From NCBI GenBank assembly GCA_022071945.1, contig JAJVIN010000015.1, positions 105,001-144,240 on the forward strand: a stretch of 39,240 bases of DNA. The letters are read 5' to 3'. Shown in pieces: positions 1 to 8,157 of this stretch; the first letter of the stretch is position 1; each line of letters begins with the position of its first letter. The position numbers and the translations under genes are program-made. This DNA is from Thermoanaerobaculia bacterium. Lineage in GTDB: Bacteria; Acidobacteriota; Thermoanaerobaculia; UBA5066. The notes below the pieces were generated by a model. The model was not told where the DNA came from. It saw only the letters and a program-made list of their open reading frames with translations, and did no database searches.

Positions 1-423
1 CAGAGCCTGCCGCTGCGCGTGAAGGCCCGGAAACGACGGCAGAAGCGACGGATGGATGTTCAGAATCCGGAGGGGGAACTCTCCGACGAACTCCGGCGAG
101 AGCACCCTCATGAATCCGGCCAGACAGATCAGGTCCGGGCCCAGCTGCCGGACCGCATCCACGAGCCGCTCCTCGTGGCTCGCCCTTCCTTCTCCCGCCT
201 TCCTCGCCACCGCCACCGGCTCGATTCCACGCCGCCGCGCTTTCTCGAGTCCGGCGGCGGATTCCTTGTCCGAGACGACACCCACGATCGCCGCTGGGAC
301 CCGCCCTTCCTGGCAGGCATCAGCCAGGGCGTCGAAATTCGACCCCCGGCCGGAGAGCATCACCACAATCCGGGCCGGAAGCTTCACCAGGGGCGATGGC
401 GCCCTGTAGCTCGTCTCCCTCAT
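1..423 (-). CDS. purN: Phosphoribosylglycinamide formyltransferase PurN (3' end cut by window)
   Basis: Transfers a formyl group from 10-formyltetrahydrofolate to GAR to give FGAR, the third step of de novo purine synthesis, in the cytoplasm. I translated this strand directly. After a short N-terminal tail it shows the family's first strand and loop (IVVMLSGRGSNFDAL, about residues 18-32). Near the edge it shows the active-site stretch NIHPSLLPSFPGLHA, with the Asn and His that bind and activate the formyl donor. Only about 141 codons are inside the window; the family is usually about 190-215 aa, so the C-terminal third is missing. The ATG overlaps the purM stop in an ATGA, so the two are translationally coupled. 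It is the last visible gene of purF-purM-purN. Identification is firm; the missing end cannot be judged. Confidence 0.93.
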   Translation of the reverse strand, partial: MRETSYRAPSPLVKLPARIVVMLSGRGSNFDALADACQEGRVPAAIVGVVSDKESAAGLEKARRRGIEPVAVARKAGEGRASHEERLVDAVRQLGPDLICLAGFMRVLSPEFVGEFPLRILNIHPSLLPSFPGLHAQRQAL

Positions 424-1517
424 CCCCTTTTCTTCAGCCTCACCGTCCGGGTTCCTTGCGTGATCCGGCCGATCTCCACTGCCTTTTCCCCCGTCCGCGC
501 CAGAGCAGCCACGACTCCAGCCGCTGACTCCTGCCCCACGACCAGGACGAGCCCGATCCCGCAGTTGAAGACCCGGAGCATTTCCTCGTCATCGATCTGG
601 CCAGCCTCCTGGATCACCCGGAACAGAGGCGGCCGGTCCCACGAGTCCATCCACACCTCGGCATCGACATCCGCCGGGAGAACCCTCGGGATGTTGTCCC
701 TGAATCCCCCTCCCGTGATGTGGGCCATCGCCTTCAGCGACCGCGATTCGACCAGGGGCAGGACGGGCGCAAGGTAGCTTCGGTGAACGGCGAGGAGGGC
801 CCCGGCCACCGTCTGCCCGAGCTCGGGAACGAGGGAGTCCGGCCGCAGTCGCAGCCTCTCGAAGAAGACCTTTCTCGCCAGCGAGTACCCATTCGTGTGG
901 AGCCCAGAGGAGGCAAGGCCGAGGAGAACGTCCCCGGGCGTCACGCCCGCCCCGTCCAGAAGGAGCGGCCGGTCCACGACACCGACGATAGTTCCCGCGA
1001 GATCGAAGTCGCCCGCGGCGTAGATGCCGGGCATCTCGGCCGTCTCCCCGCCCAGAAGCGCGCAGCCGTTCTCGCGGCAGGCCGTCGCAAGGCCCGAGAT
1101 CAGCCCCTCGACGGCCTCGGAGACAAGGCGCCCCATCGCGATGTAATCCAGGAAAAAGAGGGGCCGCGCGCCCTGGACCAGGATGTCGTTCACGCAGTGA
1201 TTGACCAAGTCCTGACCGACCGTGTCGTAGATTCCCGCTTCGGCCGCGACCTTGATCTTCGTCCCCACGCCATCTGTCGAGCCGACGAGGACGGGGTCCG
1301 TCATCCCGGAGAAATCCGGACGAAAGAGGCCGCCGAACCCCCCGACATCCCCCAGAACGGCCGGGGTGAACGTCTCTCGGATCCTCTCCCGGGACCGCCC
1401 AATCGCCGACATCTTCGTGTCGATGTCGACCCCGGCAGCCCTGTACGTCAGTGGTTTCTGTTCCACGATGACCGATCCTTTCGTGGCCGCCATTCCGGCC
1501 GCCCGCCAGGGCCTCAT
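420..1517 (-). CDS. purM: Phosphoribosylformylglycinamidine cyclo-ligase PurM (AIR synthetase)
   Basis: ATP-dependent closure of the imidazole ring of FGAM to give AIR, purine pathway step five. The product is 365 aa against a usual length of about 345. It shows the family's N-terminal YRAAGVDID, the glycine-rich STDGVGTK nucleotide/substrate loop, NHCVNDILVQGA with the DYIAMGRL that follows, GGETAEMPG, and HITGGGF with NIPRVLP. The start is uncertain: the ATG at 1517 has no clear Shine-Dalgarno at normal spacing, and the in-frame ATG at 1493 would remove eight residues that precede the conserved part. It lies 45 nt after purF and its stop overlaps the purN start, so the three genes are almost certainly one transcript. 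Confidence 0.95.
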   Translation of the reverse strand: MRPWRAAGMAATKGSVIVEQKPLTYRAAGVDIDTKMSAIGRSRERIRETFTPAVLGDVGGFGGLFRPDFSGMTDPVLVGSTDGVGTKIKVAAEAGIYDTVGQDLVNHCVNDILVQGARPLFFLDYIAMGRLVSEAVEGLISGLATACRENGCALLGGETAEMPGIYAAGDFDLAGTIVGVVDRPLLLDGAGVTPGDVLLGLASSGLHTNGYSLARKVFFERLRLRPDSLVPELGQTVAGALLAVHRSYLAPVLPLVESRSLKAMAHITGGGFRDNIPRVLPADVDAEVWMDSWDRPPLFRVIQEAGQIDDEEMLRVFNCGIGLVLVVGQESAAGVVAALARTGEKAVEIGRITQGTRTVRLKKRG

Positions 1518-1562
1518 CCTACAGCGGACGTCCCTTCTCTTATCGCCGGCCCGCGGGGGGAC

Positions 1563-2984
1563 TCAGAATCTCGAAAAGAGGCTTCGCTGCTCGTCCACGC
1601 CGCCAAACGGCAGGGGGTACCGGCCCGAGAAACAAGCCGCGCACATGTGGTTCTCGTTTCTCCCTGCAGCGGTCAGCATCCCTTCGAGCGACAGGTACCC
1701 GAGGGAGTCCGCCTCGATGAACTCGCGGATCTCCTCCGTCGTCTTCTGCGCGGCCAAGAGCTCCTTTCGCTGAGGGGTATCGATGCCGTAGTAGCACGGA
1801 TTCGTCGTCGGCGGAGACGAGATCCTCAGGTGCACTTCCTGAGCTCCGGCGTTCTTCAGGAGTCTCACGAGCTTCCTCGAGGTCGTCCCCCGAACGAGCG
1901 AGTCGTCGACGAGAACGACTTTCCTGCCGCTGACGACCGTCCGGACGGCGTTGAGCTTCACCTTGACCCCGAAGTGGCGAATCGACTGCTTCGGCTCGAT
2001 GAAGGTCCTCCCGACGTAGTGGTTCCTCACGAGGCCCATCCCGTACGGGATTCCACTCGCCTCGGCGAACCCCAGCGAGGCAAAGACGCCCGAGTCCGGC
2101 ACGGGAACGACGACGTCCCCCGGGGCCGGGTGCTCCTCGGCCAGCCTCCGTCCGAAGGCCCGGCGGGCGTCGGCGACGCCACGCCCGAAGACGACCGAGT
2201 CCGGACGCGCGAAGTAGACGTGTTCGAAGACACAGAAGGCCGTGCGGTGGCCCATCGCGAAGGCGGCAGAGGCGACCCCGCCCGCGTCGAAGGTCACGAT
2301 TTCCCCCGGCTCCACGTCCCTGAGGGGCTCGGCGTCGAGGAGATCGAAGGCGCAGGTCTCCGACGCCACGACGAAGGCATCCCCGAGCTTGCCGAGGGTC
2401 AGGGGCCGAAACCCCTGCGGATCTCGCGCGGCGATGACTTTCTCGCCCGCCAAGAGGACGACCGAGTAGGCCCCCCGGACCCGTGCCAGGGCATCGCGCA
2501 GGGCGCCGACGATCGAATCCCGACGGGACCTCGCCATCAGATGGAGAAAGACCTCCGTGTCCGACGAGGTCGTGAAGATCGCTCCCTCGGCCTCGAGCTC
2601 TTGCCGGATCTCCTGGGCGTTCACCAGGTTCCCGTTGTGGGCGAGGGCGAGCGGCCCCTTGTTGGTGTTGTAGACGATCGGCTGTGCGTTCTCCAGCCGC
2701 GACTCTCCGGCCGTCGAGTACCGAACGTGCCCGATCGCCGACTTCCCCGGCAGCCGGCTCAGCCGGGCCTCGGTGAAGATGTCGGCGACGTAGCCCATGT
2801 CCTTTTCGACGGCGATCCGTCTCCCCTCCCAGGAGGCGATCCCGGCCGACTCCTGCCCCCGGTGCTGCAAGGCGTACAAACCCAGGTAGGTCAGGTTCGC
2901 GGCGTCCGGATGCCCGAAGATCCCGAAGACGCCACACTCCTCACGAAAACCATCGAAGAGCCCGTCAGACTGGCTGTCGTCCAC
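1563..2984 (-). CDS. purF: Amidophosphoribosyltransferase PurF, Fe-S cluster type
   Basis: First committed step of purine synthesis: PRPP plus glutamine to phosphoribosylamine. The 473-aa product has a 17-residue N-terminal extension before CGVFG. Cys18 is the expected N-terminal nucleophile of the glutaminase domain after propeptide removal, as in the Bacillus-type enzyme. HRGQESAGIAS and GHVRYST follow. The synthase half carries the PRPP loop VVLVDDSLVRGTTS (about residues 340-355). Cysteines in FCVFEH, NPCYYGID and MCAACFSGRYP match the four ligands of the structural [4Fe-4S] cluster known in B. subtilis PurF, so this should be an oxygen-sensitive, cluster-bearing form. The start codon is GTG, chosen because it is the only start giving a short propeptide; no Shine-Dalgarno precedes it. 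First gene of the purFMN run and divergent from the DUF1800 gene. Confidence 0.96.
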   Translation of the reverse strand: MDDSQSDGLFDGFREECGVFGIFGHPDAANLTYLGLYALQHRGQESAGIASWEGRRIAVEKDMGYVADIFTEARLSRLPGKSAIGHVRYSTAGESRLENAQPIVYNTNKGPLALAHNGNLVNAQEIRQELEAEGAIFTTSSDTEVFLHLMARSRRDSIVGALRDALARVRGAYSVVLLAGEKVIAARDPQGFRPLTLGKLGDAFVVASETCAFDLLDAEPLRDVEPGEIVTFDAGGVASAAFAMGHRTAFCVFEHVYFARPDSVVFGRGVADARRAFGRRLAEEHPAPGDVVVPVPDSGVFASLGFAEASGIPYGMGLVRNHYVGRTFIEPKQSIRHFGVKVKLNAVRTVVSGRKVVLVDDSLVRGTTSRKLVRLLKNAGAQEVHLRISSPPTTNPCYYGIDTPQRKELLAAQKTTEEIREFIEADSLGYLSLEGMLTAAGRNENHMCAACFSGRYPLPFGGVDEQRSLFSRF

Positions 2985-2990
2985 CCGCAG

Positions 2991-2996
2991 AGTCTA
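2991..2996 (-). promoter_or_regulatory. Candidate -10 box of purF, leaderless spacing
   Basis: TAGACT on the minus strand ends 6 nt before the purF GTG, and no ribosome-binding site is present. Transcription starting at the usual distance would begin at or next to the start codon. No convincing -35 hexamer was found. Confidence 0.3.
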
Positions 2997-3078
2997 TCGG
3001 AGGCCGGGTTCCTTTCGCTTTCCGGTAAACCGGGCATCTCGCACCCTCGTCTGACCCGGCAAGAGGAACCAGAAGGCC

Positions 3079-4839
3079 ATGCGCCGACGCCCGAACACCG
3101 CCCGAGCCCCTTTCGCCCCGCTCGTCTTTCTGATCGCCTTGATATCAGGGTGGAGCGTCGCGTCCTCTCCGGAGACGTCCCCTTCCCCGGCCCCCGGGCC
3201 GCTCACTCTCCCGAAATCGACATGGACCCGGGAACGGCAGGCGCTGCACCTTCTGAACAGGGCCGCGTTCGGACCCCGGAAGGAAGATCTCGCCGAGGTT
3301 CTCGGCATCGGTCCGTCCGAGTGGCTCGCCCGCCAGCTCGAACCATCCCGGGTGCCGGATTCCGCGCTGGAGAAGCGCCTCCGCGAGTTCCCGGTCCTCT
3401 CGTACCCGGCCTCGCGGATGTACGAGGAGTTTCCCCGGCCCGAACAGCTCGCCGCCGCGCGAGGAATCAAGAGAGACGATCCGGACGCCCGCGAAAGGCT
3501 CCGCGAGCTCATCCCGCCCGAGAAACGCCCCAGGGAGATCGACCGCCAGATGACGGCCCAGAAGCTCCTGAGGGCAGCGGAGAGCAAGCGGCAGCTCCAG
3601 GAGGTTCTGACGGACTTCTGGTTCAACCACTTCAACGTCTCCATGGAGAAGAGCCACACCCGCTGGCTCGCCCCATCCTATGAGCGGGACGCGATCCGTC
3701 CCCACGTCTTCGGCCGCTTCCGGGATCTTCTCGGCGCCACGGCCCGGCATCCGGCCATGCTCTTCTACCTCGACAACTGGATGAGCACGCGAGACGGATT
3801 GAGCCGAGGGGACCTTCTCTTGGCCGCCGCGGGTGAGGGATACCCACGCCTTCTGCGGCGGCTGGAGGCCCGAAAGGCCCTCGAAACGACGGAGGAGGCC
3901 GCGCGGAGCCGTCTGGGGCTCAACGAGAACTACGCCCGGGAGCTCCTGGAGCTTCACACCCTCGGGGCCGACTCCGGGTACAGCCAGCAGGACGTCCGGG
4001 AGGTGGCCCGGTGTTTCACCGGATGGTCCATGGGGCGTCCGCGCGGCGGCCCCTCACGACTCCGTGACGCCGAACCGGGGACCTTCGTCTTCCGCGCGGC
4101 CGCTCACGACGACGGACCCAAGGCGGTGATGGGCCTCGCGATCCCGGCGGGCGGAGGAATCCAGGACGGCGAGCGGATTCTCGACTTTCTGGCCCGGCAC
4201 CCCTCGACCGCGCGCCATCTCGCCTTCAAGCTCGCCCAGAAGTTCATCTCGGACGCTCCCCCCGCCCCGCTCGTCGAACACCTCGCGTCGGTCTACCTCG
4301 AGACGGACGGGGATCTCTCTCGTGTCTACCGCGCGCTCTTCTCGTCCCCGGAGTTCTGGGCGGAAGAGGCGTGGCTCGCCAAGACCAAGACCCCCCTGGA
4401 GTTCACCGTATCCGCGATCCGCGCGACCGGCGCGGCCACGGACGGCGGCCCCCTTCTCACCAAGGAGCTCGTCCAGATGGGACAACCCCTCTATCGGTGT
4501 CAGCCCCCGACCGGCTACAAGGAAACCGCGGACGCCTGGATCACCCCCGGAGCTCTCGTGAGCCGGATGAACTTCGCCGTCTCTCTGGCATCGGGCCGAC
4601 TCTACGGGACCGAGCTGCCCGCCCGGAGCCGAAATGAGGAACCTCCGGGCTCCCTCGAGTCCGAGGTGGACCGCCTTGCCCTCCAGATCCTCGGCCGTCC
4701 TCTTGCCCCCGCGACCAGGGCGATCGCGATCGAGAAGCTCGCCCGGAATCGAGCGCCGTCCCCTGGCGCTCCGGATGGTTCTTCAACCGAGACCATCATC
4801 GCCCTCATCCTCGGCTCGCCGGACTTCCAGAAGCAGTGA
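3079..4839 (+). CDS. DUF1800 domain protein, exported
   Basis: 586 aa. An N-terminal hydrophobic stretch after Arg-rich residues (about 12-29, FAPLVFLIALISGWSVASS) looks like a signal peptide or anchor. Then comes the DUF1800 family: the opening LLNRAAFGP, a central WFNHFNV, and the hallmark GLNENYARELLELHTLG (about residues 280-296) followed by DVREVARCFTGW. The biochemical role of DUF1800 is unsettled; it is usually paired with a DUF1501 protein, as here, and the pair is thought to act at the cell surface or periplasm. Its TGA lies 11 nt before the preferred ATG of the DUF1501 gene, so the two are co-transcribed. The start at 3079 has purine-rich sequence (GAGGAA, GAAGG) upstream but not an ideal spacing. 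Family assignment is strong; function is unknown. Confidence 0.9.
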   Translation: MRRRPNTARAPFAPLVFLIALISGWSVASSPETSPSPAPGPLTLPKSTWTRERQALHLLNRAAFGPRKEDLAEVLGIGPSEWLARQLEPSRVPDSALEKRLREFPVLSYPASRMYEEFPRPEQLAAARGIKRDDPDARERLRELIPPEKRPREIDRQMTAQKLLRAAESKRQLQEVLTDFWFNHFNVSMEKSHTRWLAPSYERDAIRPHVFGRFRDLLGATARHPAMLFYLDNWMSTRDGLSRGDLLLAAAGEGYPRLLRRLEARKALETTEEAARSRLGLNENYARELLELHTLGADSGYSQQDVREVARCFTGWSMGRPRGGPSRLRDAEPGTFVFRAAAHDDGPKAVMGLAIPAGGGIQDGERILDFLARHPSTARHLAFKLAQKFISDAPPAPLVEHLASVYLETDGDLSRVYRALFSSPEFWAEEAWLAKTKTPLEFTVSAIRATGAATDGGPLLTKELVQMGQPLYRCQPPTGYKETADAWITPGALVSRMNFAVSLASGRLYGTELPARSRNEEPPGSLESEVDRLALQILGRPLAPATRAIAIEKLARNRAPSPGAPDGSSTETIIALILGSPDFQKQ

Positions 4840-4850
4840 AAGGGCACGCC

Positions 4851-6080
4851 ATGAATCGACGCGAACTCCTGCGTTCCTCAGGGATCGTGCTCGGAGGCTT
4901 CGGCCTCGTGCCCGCCATCGCCCGCGCCGCGCTGAGCTCCCCCGCTTCCTCGAGGAGGAAGACCCTCGTCATCGTCTTTCAGAGGGGTGCGGCGGATCCC
5001 CTCTCCATCCTGCCGCCTCACGGCGAGCCTCTCTACTACTCCTCGCGGCCCGCGATCGCGATCCCGGCCCCCGGAAAGGGAGACGGGGCCGCCCTCTCTC
5101 TCGATTCGACCTTCGGGCTGCACCCCGCCCTGTCCGCCCTGAAGCCCCTGTGGGACCGAAAGGCTCTGGGTGCCGTCATCTCGACGGGTTCGGCCGACCC
5201 CACGCGGTCTCACTTCGATGCGCAGGACTACATGGAAACGGGCACGCCAGGCCGCAAGTCCACCGAGGATGGATGGCTCAACCGGACGTTGAGAGCCCTG
5301 CCGCGAGAGGGCCGGTCGCCGTGGCGCGCCGTGAGCTTGTCGGATTCCACCCCTCGCTCCCTCACAGGCCGTGAGCCGAGCGTGTCTCTGCCCCGGATCT
5401 CGACCTTCCGGCTCTCCGGGGCGCAGGGGACGGACGGGACCTTCGAGTCGATGTATCTGTCGGCTGCCGGGACCGCCCTCGGGCCCGCCGCAAGCGAGAC
5501 TGTCGACGCCCTGGCGCTCCTTCGAAAAGAGAACGTGCTCGCAATCGGTCCGGAGAACGGCGCGGCCTACCCGTCCTCCGAGCTCGGCCAGCGGATGAGG
5601 CAGATCGCCCAGCTCGTGAAGTCCGGCATCGGGGTCACGGTCGCGGCCACGGACTGTGGCGGCTGGGACACCCACCTGGGACAGGGCTCTTCCCGGGGAC
5701 AGCTTGCAAACCGGCTCGAGGACCTGGGCAACTCGCTTGCGGCTTTCGCCACTGATCTCGGCGAACGGCTCGCCGACGTCGCGACCGTCGTGATGACGGA
5801 GTTCGGCCGCACGGTCCGGGAGAACGGCACGCGAGGCACCGACCACGGCCACGGCAGCGTGATGCTCGTCCTCGGAGGTCCCGTCAAGGGAAGAGAGGTC
5901 CGCGGGACCTTCCGTGGCTTGCACCCGGCGAACCTCTACGAGGGCCGCGACCTCCCCGTCACGACCGACTTCCGTCAGGTGCTCTCCGAGATCCTCGAGG
6001 CCCACCTCGGAATCCGCGACACGACGGAGATCTTCCCGGGCTACATCCGCTCCGGGACCTCCCGCACGGGAATCGTCTGA
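4851..6080 (+). CDS. DUF1501 domain protein with twin-arginine signal
   Basis: About 409 aa from the ATG at 4851, preferred over a GTG at 4836 because AGGG sits 6 nt upstream and the protein then opens with MNRRELLRSSGIVLGG, a good twin-arginine export signal ending near AIARAA. DUF1501 proteins belong to the alkaline-phosphatase/sulfatase-like superfamily. Visible family signatures are RSHFDAQDYMETG, DCGGWDTHLGQ and MTEFGRTVRENGTRGTDHGHG, whose Asp/His residues are the likely metal ligands. Partner of the DUF1800 gene directly upstream. Twin-arginine export means folding before transport, consistent with metal loading in the cytoplasm. Substrate unknown. Confidence 0.9.
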   Translation: MNRRELLRSSGIVLGGFGLVPAIARAALSSPASSRRKTLVIVFQRGAADPLSILPPHGEPLYYSSRPAIAIPAPGKGDGAALSLDSTFGLHPALSALKPLWDRKALGAVISTGSADPTRSHFDAQDYMETGTPGRKSTEDGWLNRTLRALPREGRSPWRAVSLSDSTPRSLTGREPSVSLPRISTFRLSGAQGTDGTFESMYLSAAGTALGPAASETVDALALLRKENVLAIGPENGAAYPSSELGQRMRQIAQLVKSGIGVTVAATDCGGWDTHLGQGSSRGQLANRLEDLGNSLAAFATDLGERLADVATVVMTEFGRTVRENGTRGTDHGHGSVMLVLGGPVKGREVRGTFRGLHPANLYEGRDLPVTTDFRQVLSEILEAHLGIRDTTEIFPGYIRSGTSRTGIV

Positions 6081-6184
6081 TCGCCGTCGCGCCGCCCGGG
6101 GCGCCGGGGGCGAACTCGAAGGGAGCGAACGACGAACCAGCCGCCCCCAAAGCCGCCAGGGAGCCCGTCCGGGGGCACGGACTA

Positions 6185-6212
6185 GCCGCCTGGGCCCGGA
6201 GACCCGGGCGGC
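6185..6212. terminator. GC-rich hairpin between convergent genes
   Basis: GCCGCCTGGG pairs with CCCGGGCGGC (10 bp, one T-G wobble) around an 8-nt loop. It lies between the DUF1501 stop and the stop of the minus-strand oxidoreductase. There is no clear T-run, so termination is inferred from position and stem strength. Confidence 0.45.
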
Positions 6213-6215
6213 CCG

Positions 6216-7301
6216 TCACTTCTTCTTCGGTCTCTGGACGCGTCCGATCGTGAGCGAGGACCCGGGAATGGACTCGATGAAGCCCGAACCGAAGGCCAGG
6301 GACGGTGTCCAGACTCCCGGTCCGATCTCGTCAGCAAGCACACGCCGGGCACAGGCCACGGCGGTCTCCGCCGTGAGGGTGTAGCCCTCCAGGGTTTCGA
6401 GTGAGCCCTCGACGCTGGTCCCGTCCGGGGCCGTGACCCTGCCCCAGAGGAGCGAGCGGTGCTTTTCGCGCTCCGTCTCGGCCGGTCCGTCCACGAACCT
6501 CCCGATCTGGCTCTTGATGAGGTTCTGAACGAGATCGACCTTCAAGACCGGGGAAAGCCACCCGGCTGCCTTGGTGCCGAGGACCCAGGACTGGGGGACC
6601 GCCATGAAAATGGTGATGTTCGGGATGCCGGTCGACCGGTAGGCGGTCGACAGGTCGCCCCAGGCGATGGACATGACGGTCCGTTTCTTGTCGGGGAACT
6701 GGACCTCCTTCACCTCGTGGGCATGGGGCACCTCGACGAGGGTCCCGTTCCTGCGGACGTAGCCAGCACCCTTTGCGGCCCCCTCGAGCATGGTCTTCAG
6801 CGTCCCGCCCGAGGCAGAGAAGCCCTTGAGGGCGAGCTCGAGGGTATCGGCCGCGGGCAGGGCCTCTTTCAGCGATTTCGCCAGGCAGTCCGAGGGAACG
6901 ACGTCGAACCCGACGCCCGGCAGAACCGTGACTCCCAAGGCGAGGGCCTCGGGTTCGCGGGCGAAGAGCGCCTCGTAGACGGCGACCTCACCGGTGATGT
7001 CGAGGTAGTGGGTCTTGCTCCTCAGGCAGGCTTCCATCGCCGGCTGGCTCGTCTTCGAGAAGGGGCCGGCGGCCAGGAGGAGGACCTTGAACGGCTCGAG
7101 GTTCTCCGCGATTTCCTTCGGATCGTCGAGGTTGAAGACGCGCCAGAGAAGTCCCGTCTCCTCGGCGAGAGGCCGAATCGCATCGACACGCCGTCCCGCA
7201 AGGACGAGGGGCACCTTCTCACGCCGGGCCACTGCCGTGATCAAGCGCCCCGTGTAGCCGTTTGCCCCGTAGAGGAGAACTCCCTTTTTCTGGAAGGCCA
7301 T
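6216..7301 (-). CDS. Saccharopine dehydrogenase-like NAD(P)-binding oxidoreductase
   Basis: 361 aa, cytoplasmic. The N-terminus has a Rossmann dinucleotide loop written GANGYTGRL (about residues 12-20), then AGRR and a GPFSKTSQPAMEACL segment. This is the layout of the saccharopine-dehydrogenase-like family, which includes trans-acting enoyl reductases and many enzymes of unknown substrate. HYLDITGE and VLPGVGFDVVPSDCLA are also characteristic. No second lysine-biosynthesis gene is nearby, so a role in lysine metabolism is not supported. GGAGGTGATC lies just before the ATG, a near-perfect ribosome-binding site. Divergent from the cyclophilin gene and convergent with the DUF1501 gene. Superfamily is sure; substrate is unknown. 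Confidence 0.85.
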   Translation of the reverse strand: MAFQKKGVLLYGANGYTGRLITAVARREKVPLVLAGRRVDAIRPLAEETGLLWRVFNLDDPKEIAENLEPFKVLLLAAGPFSKTSQPAMEACLRSKTHYLDITGEVAVYEALFAREPEALALGVTVLPGVGFDVVPSDCLAKSLKEALPAADTLELALKGFSASGGTLKTMLEGAAKGAGYVRRNGTLVEVPHAHEVKEVQFPDKKRTVMSIAWGDLSTAYRSTGIPNITIFMAVPQSWVLGTKAAGWLSPVLKVDLVQNLIKSQIGRFVDGPAETEREKHRSLLWGRVTAPDGTSVEGSLETLEGYTLTAETAVACARRVLADEIGPGVWTPSLAFGSGFIESIPGSSLTIGRVQRPKKK

Positions 7302-7341
7302 TGGATCACCTCCGCCCGCAGAACTTCCGCGCTGCCGGTTC

Positions 7342-7372
7342 TTGCGAAAGTGTGCGGAACATGTGCTATATC
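7342..7372 (+). promoter_or_regulatory. Candidate extended -10 promoter of the cyclophilin gene, leaderless
   Basis: TTGCGA at 7342-7347 and the extended -10 TGCTATATC at 7364-7372 are separated by a 19-nt spacer. The -10 ends 7 nt before the ATG at 7380, so the transcript should start at the start codon. There is no Shine-Dalgarno. Confidence 0.45.
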
Positions 7373-7379
7373 ACGCAAC

Positions 7380-7955
7380 ATGAATTCTAAGATTCTCGGA
7401 GCCCTGATCGGATTTGGTGTCCTGTTCGCCCCGAGGGCGGCGGCCGAGTCCAAGCCCCCCATCGTGGAGTTCAAGACGAGCCACGGGACCTTCCGCGCCG
7501 AGCTCTACCCGGACAAGGCCCCCATCACCGTCAAGAACTTCCTGAAGTACGTCGAGGACAAATTCTTCGACGGAGTCATCTTCCACCGGGTCATCCCCAA
7601 CTTCATGATCCAGGGTGGCGGATACGACAAGGCGATGCAGAAGAAGCCGACCCGCGACCCGATCAAGAACGAGGCCGCGAACGGGCTGAAGAACCTCGAT
7701 GGGACCCTCGCCATGGCCCGCACCCGCGACCCAAATAGCGCGGCGGCCCAGTTCTTCATCAACGTCAAGGACAACACGGCTCTCGACTACCGCGACGATT
7801 CCGTGATGGGAATCGGCTACTGCGTCTTCGGAAAGGTCACGACCGGGCTCGAGGTCGTCAAGAAGATCTCGACCGTCCCGACGGGAATGACCGCGGGGAT
7901 GAATGACGTGCCCGTCGAGCCCGTCATCATCGAGTCCGCCCGCCTCGTGAAGTAA
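7380..7955 (+). CDS. Peptidyl-prolyl cis-trans isomerase, cyclophilin type, exported
   Basis: 191 aa. An N-terminal hydrophobic segment (residues 4-20, ending FAPRAAAES) looks like a signal peptide, so the protein probably works in the periplasm on newly exported proteins. The cyclophilin core is complete: FHRVIPNFMIQGGGYD holds the catalytic Arg, and MARTRDPNSAAAQFFINVKDN and GYCVFGKV follow. The enzyme catalyses isomerisation of Xaa-Pro bonds. The start was set at the ATG at 7380 because it gives the signal peptide; the open frame continues far upstream but only as a shadow over the divergent gene. No ribosome-binding site precedes it, which fits a leaderless message. Confidence 0.93.
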   Translation: MNSKILGALIGFGVLFAPRAAAESKPPIVEFKTSHGTFRAELYPDKAPITVKNFLKYVEDKFFDGVIFHRVIPNFMIQGGGYDKAMQKKPTRDPIKNEAANGLKNLDGTLAMARTRDPNSAAAQFFINVKDNTALDYRDDSVMGIGYCVFGKVTTGLEVVKKISTVPTGMTAGMNDVPVEPVIIESARLVK

Positions 7956-7991
7956 GCCCGGGTCGGCGCCGGCGCCCTCGGGCCACCCTGA

Positions 7992-8024
7992 CGAGTCCCT
8001 GCCCGCGGACCGGGCAGGGACTCG
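7992..8024 (+). terminator. Strong hairpin after the cyclophilin gene
   Basis: A perfect 14-bp stem (CGAGTCCCTGCCCG and its complement) encloses a 5-nt loop, 36 nt after the stop codon. No T-run follows, so it may work with Rho or as an mRNA 3' end stabiliser. Apart from this, 7956-8157 shows only the ribosome-binding site of the next gene. Confidence 0.55.
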
Positions 8025-8157
8025 GGAGCCCCGAAAGTGCCGCCCGGCCACGGGATCAAGGCAGGATCCGGAGCGAAGAGTCCGGCCTGAGGGGTTCTCT
8101 TCCCTGAAAGGCCCATGGCATGTGCCGCGGAGTAAACTCTCTCGCTCCGGAGGCTCC

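Noticed and set aside
19-777. Plus-strand frames at the left edge
   Set aside because: The minus strand gives clear PurN and PurM motifs here; the plus frames show no recognisable domain.
720-3683. Plus-strand open frame of 987 codons over purM and purF
   Set aside because: It is antisense to two firm genes, its translation is Arg/Pro/Gly-rich with no domain, and GC-rich third positions on the coding strand keep this frame open.
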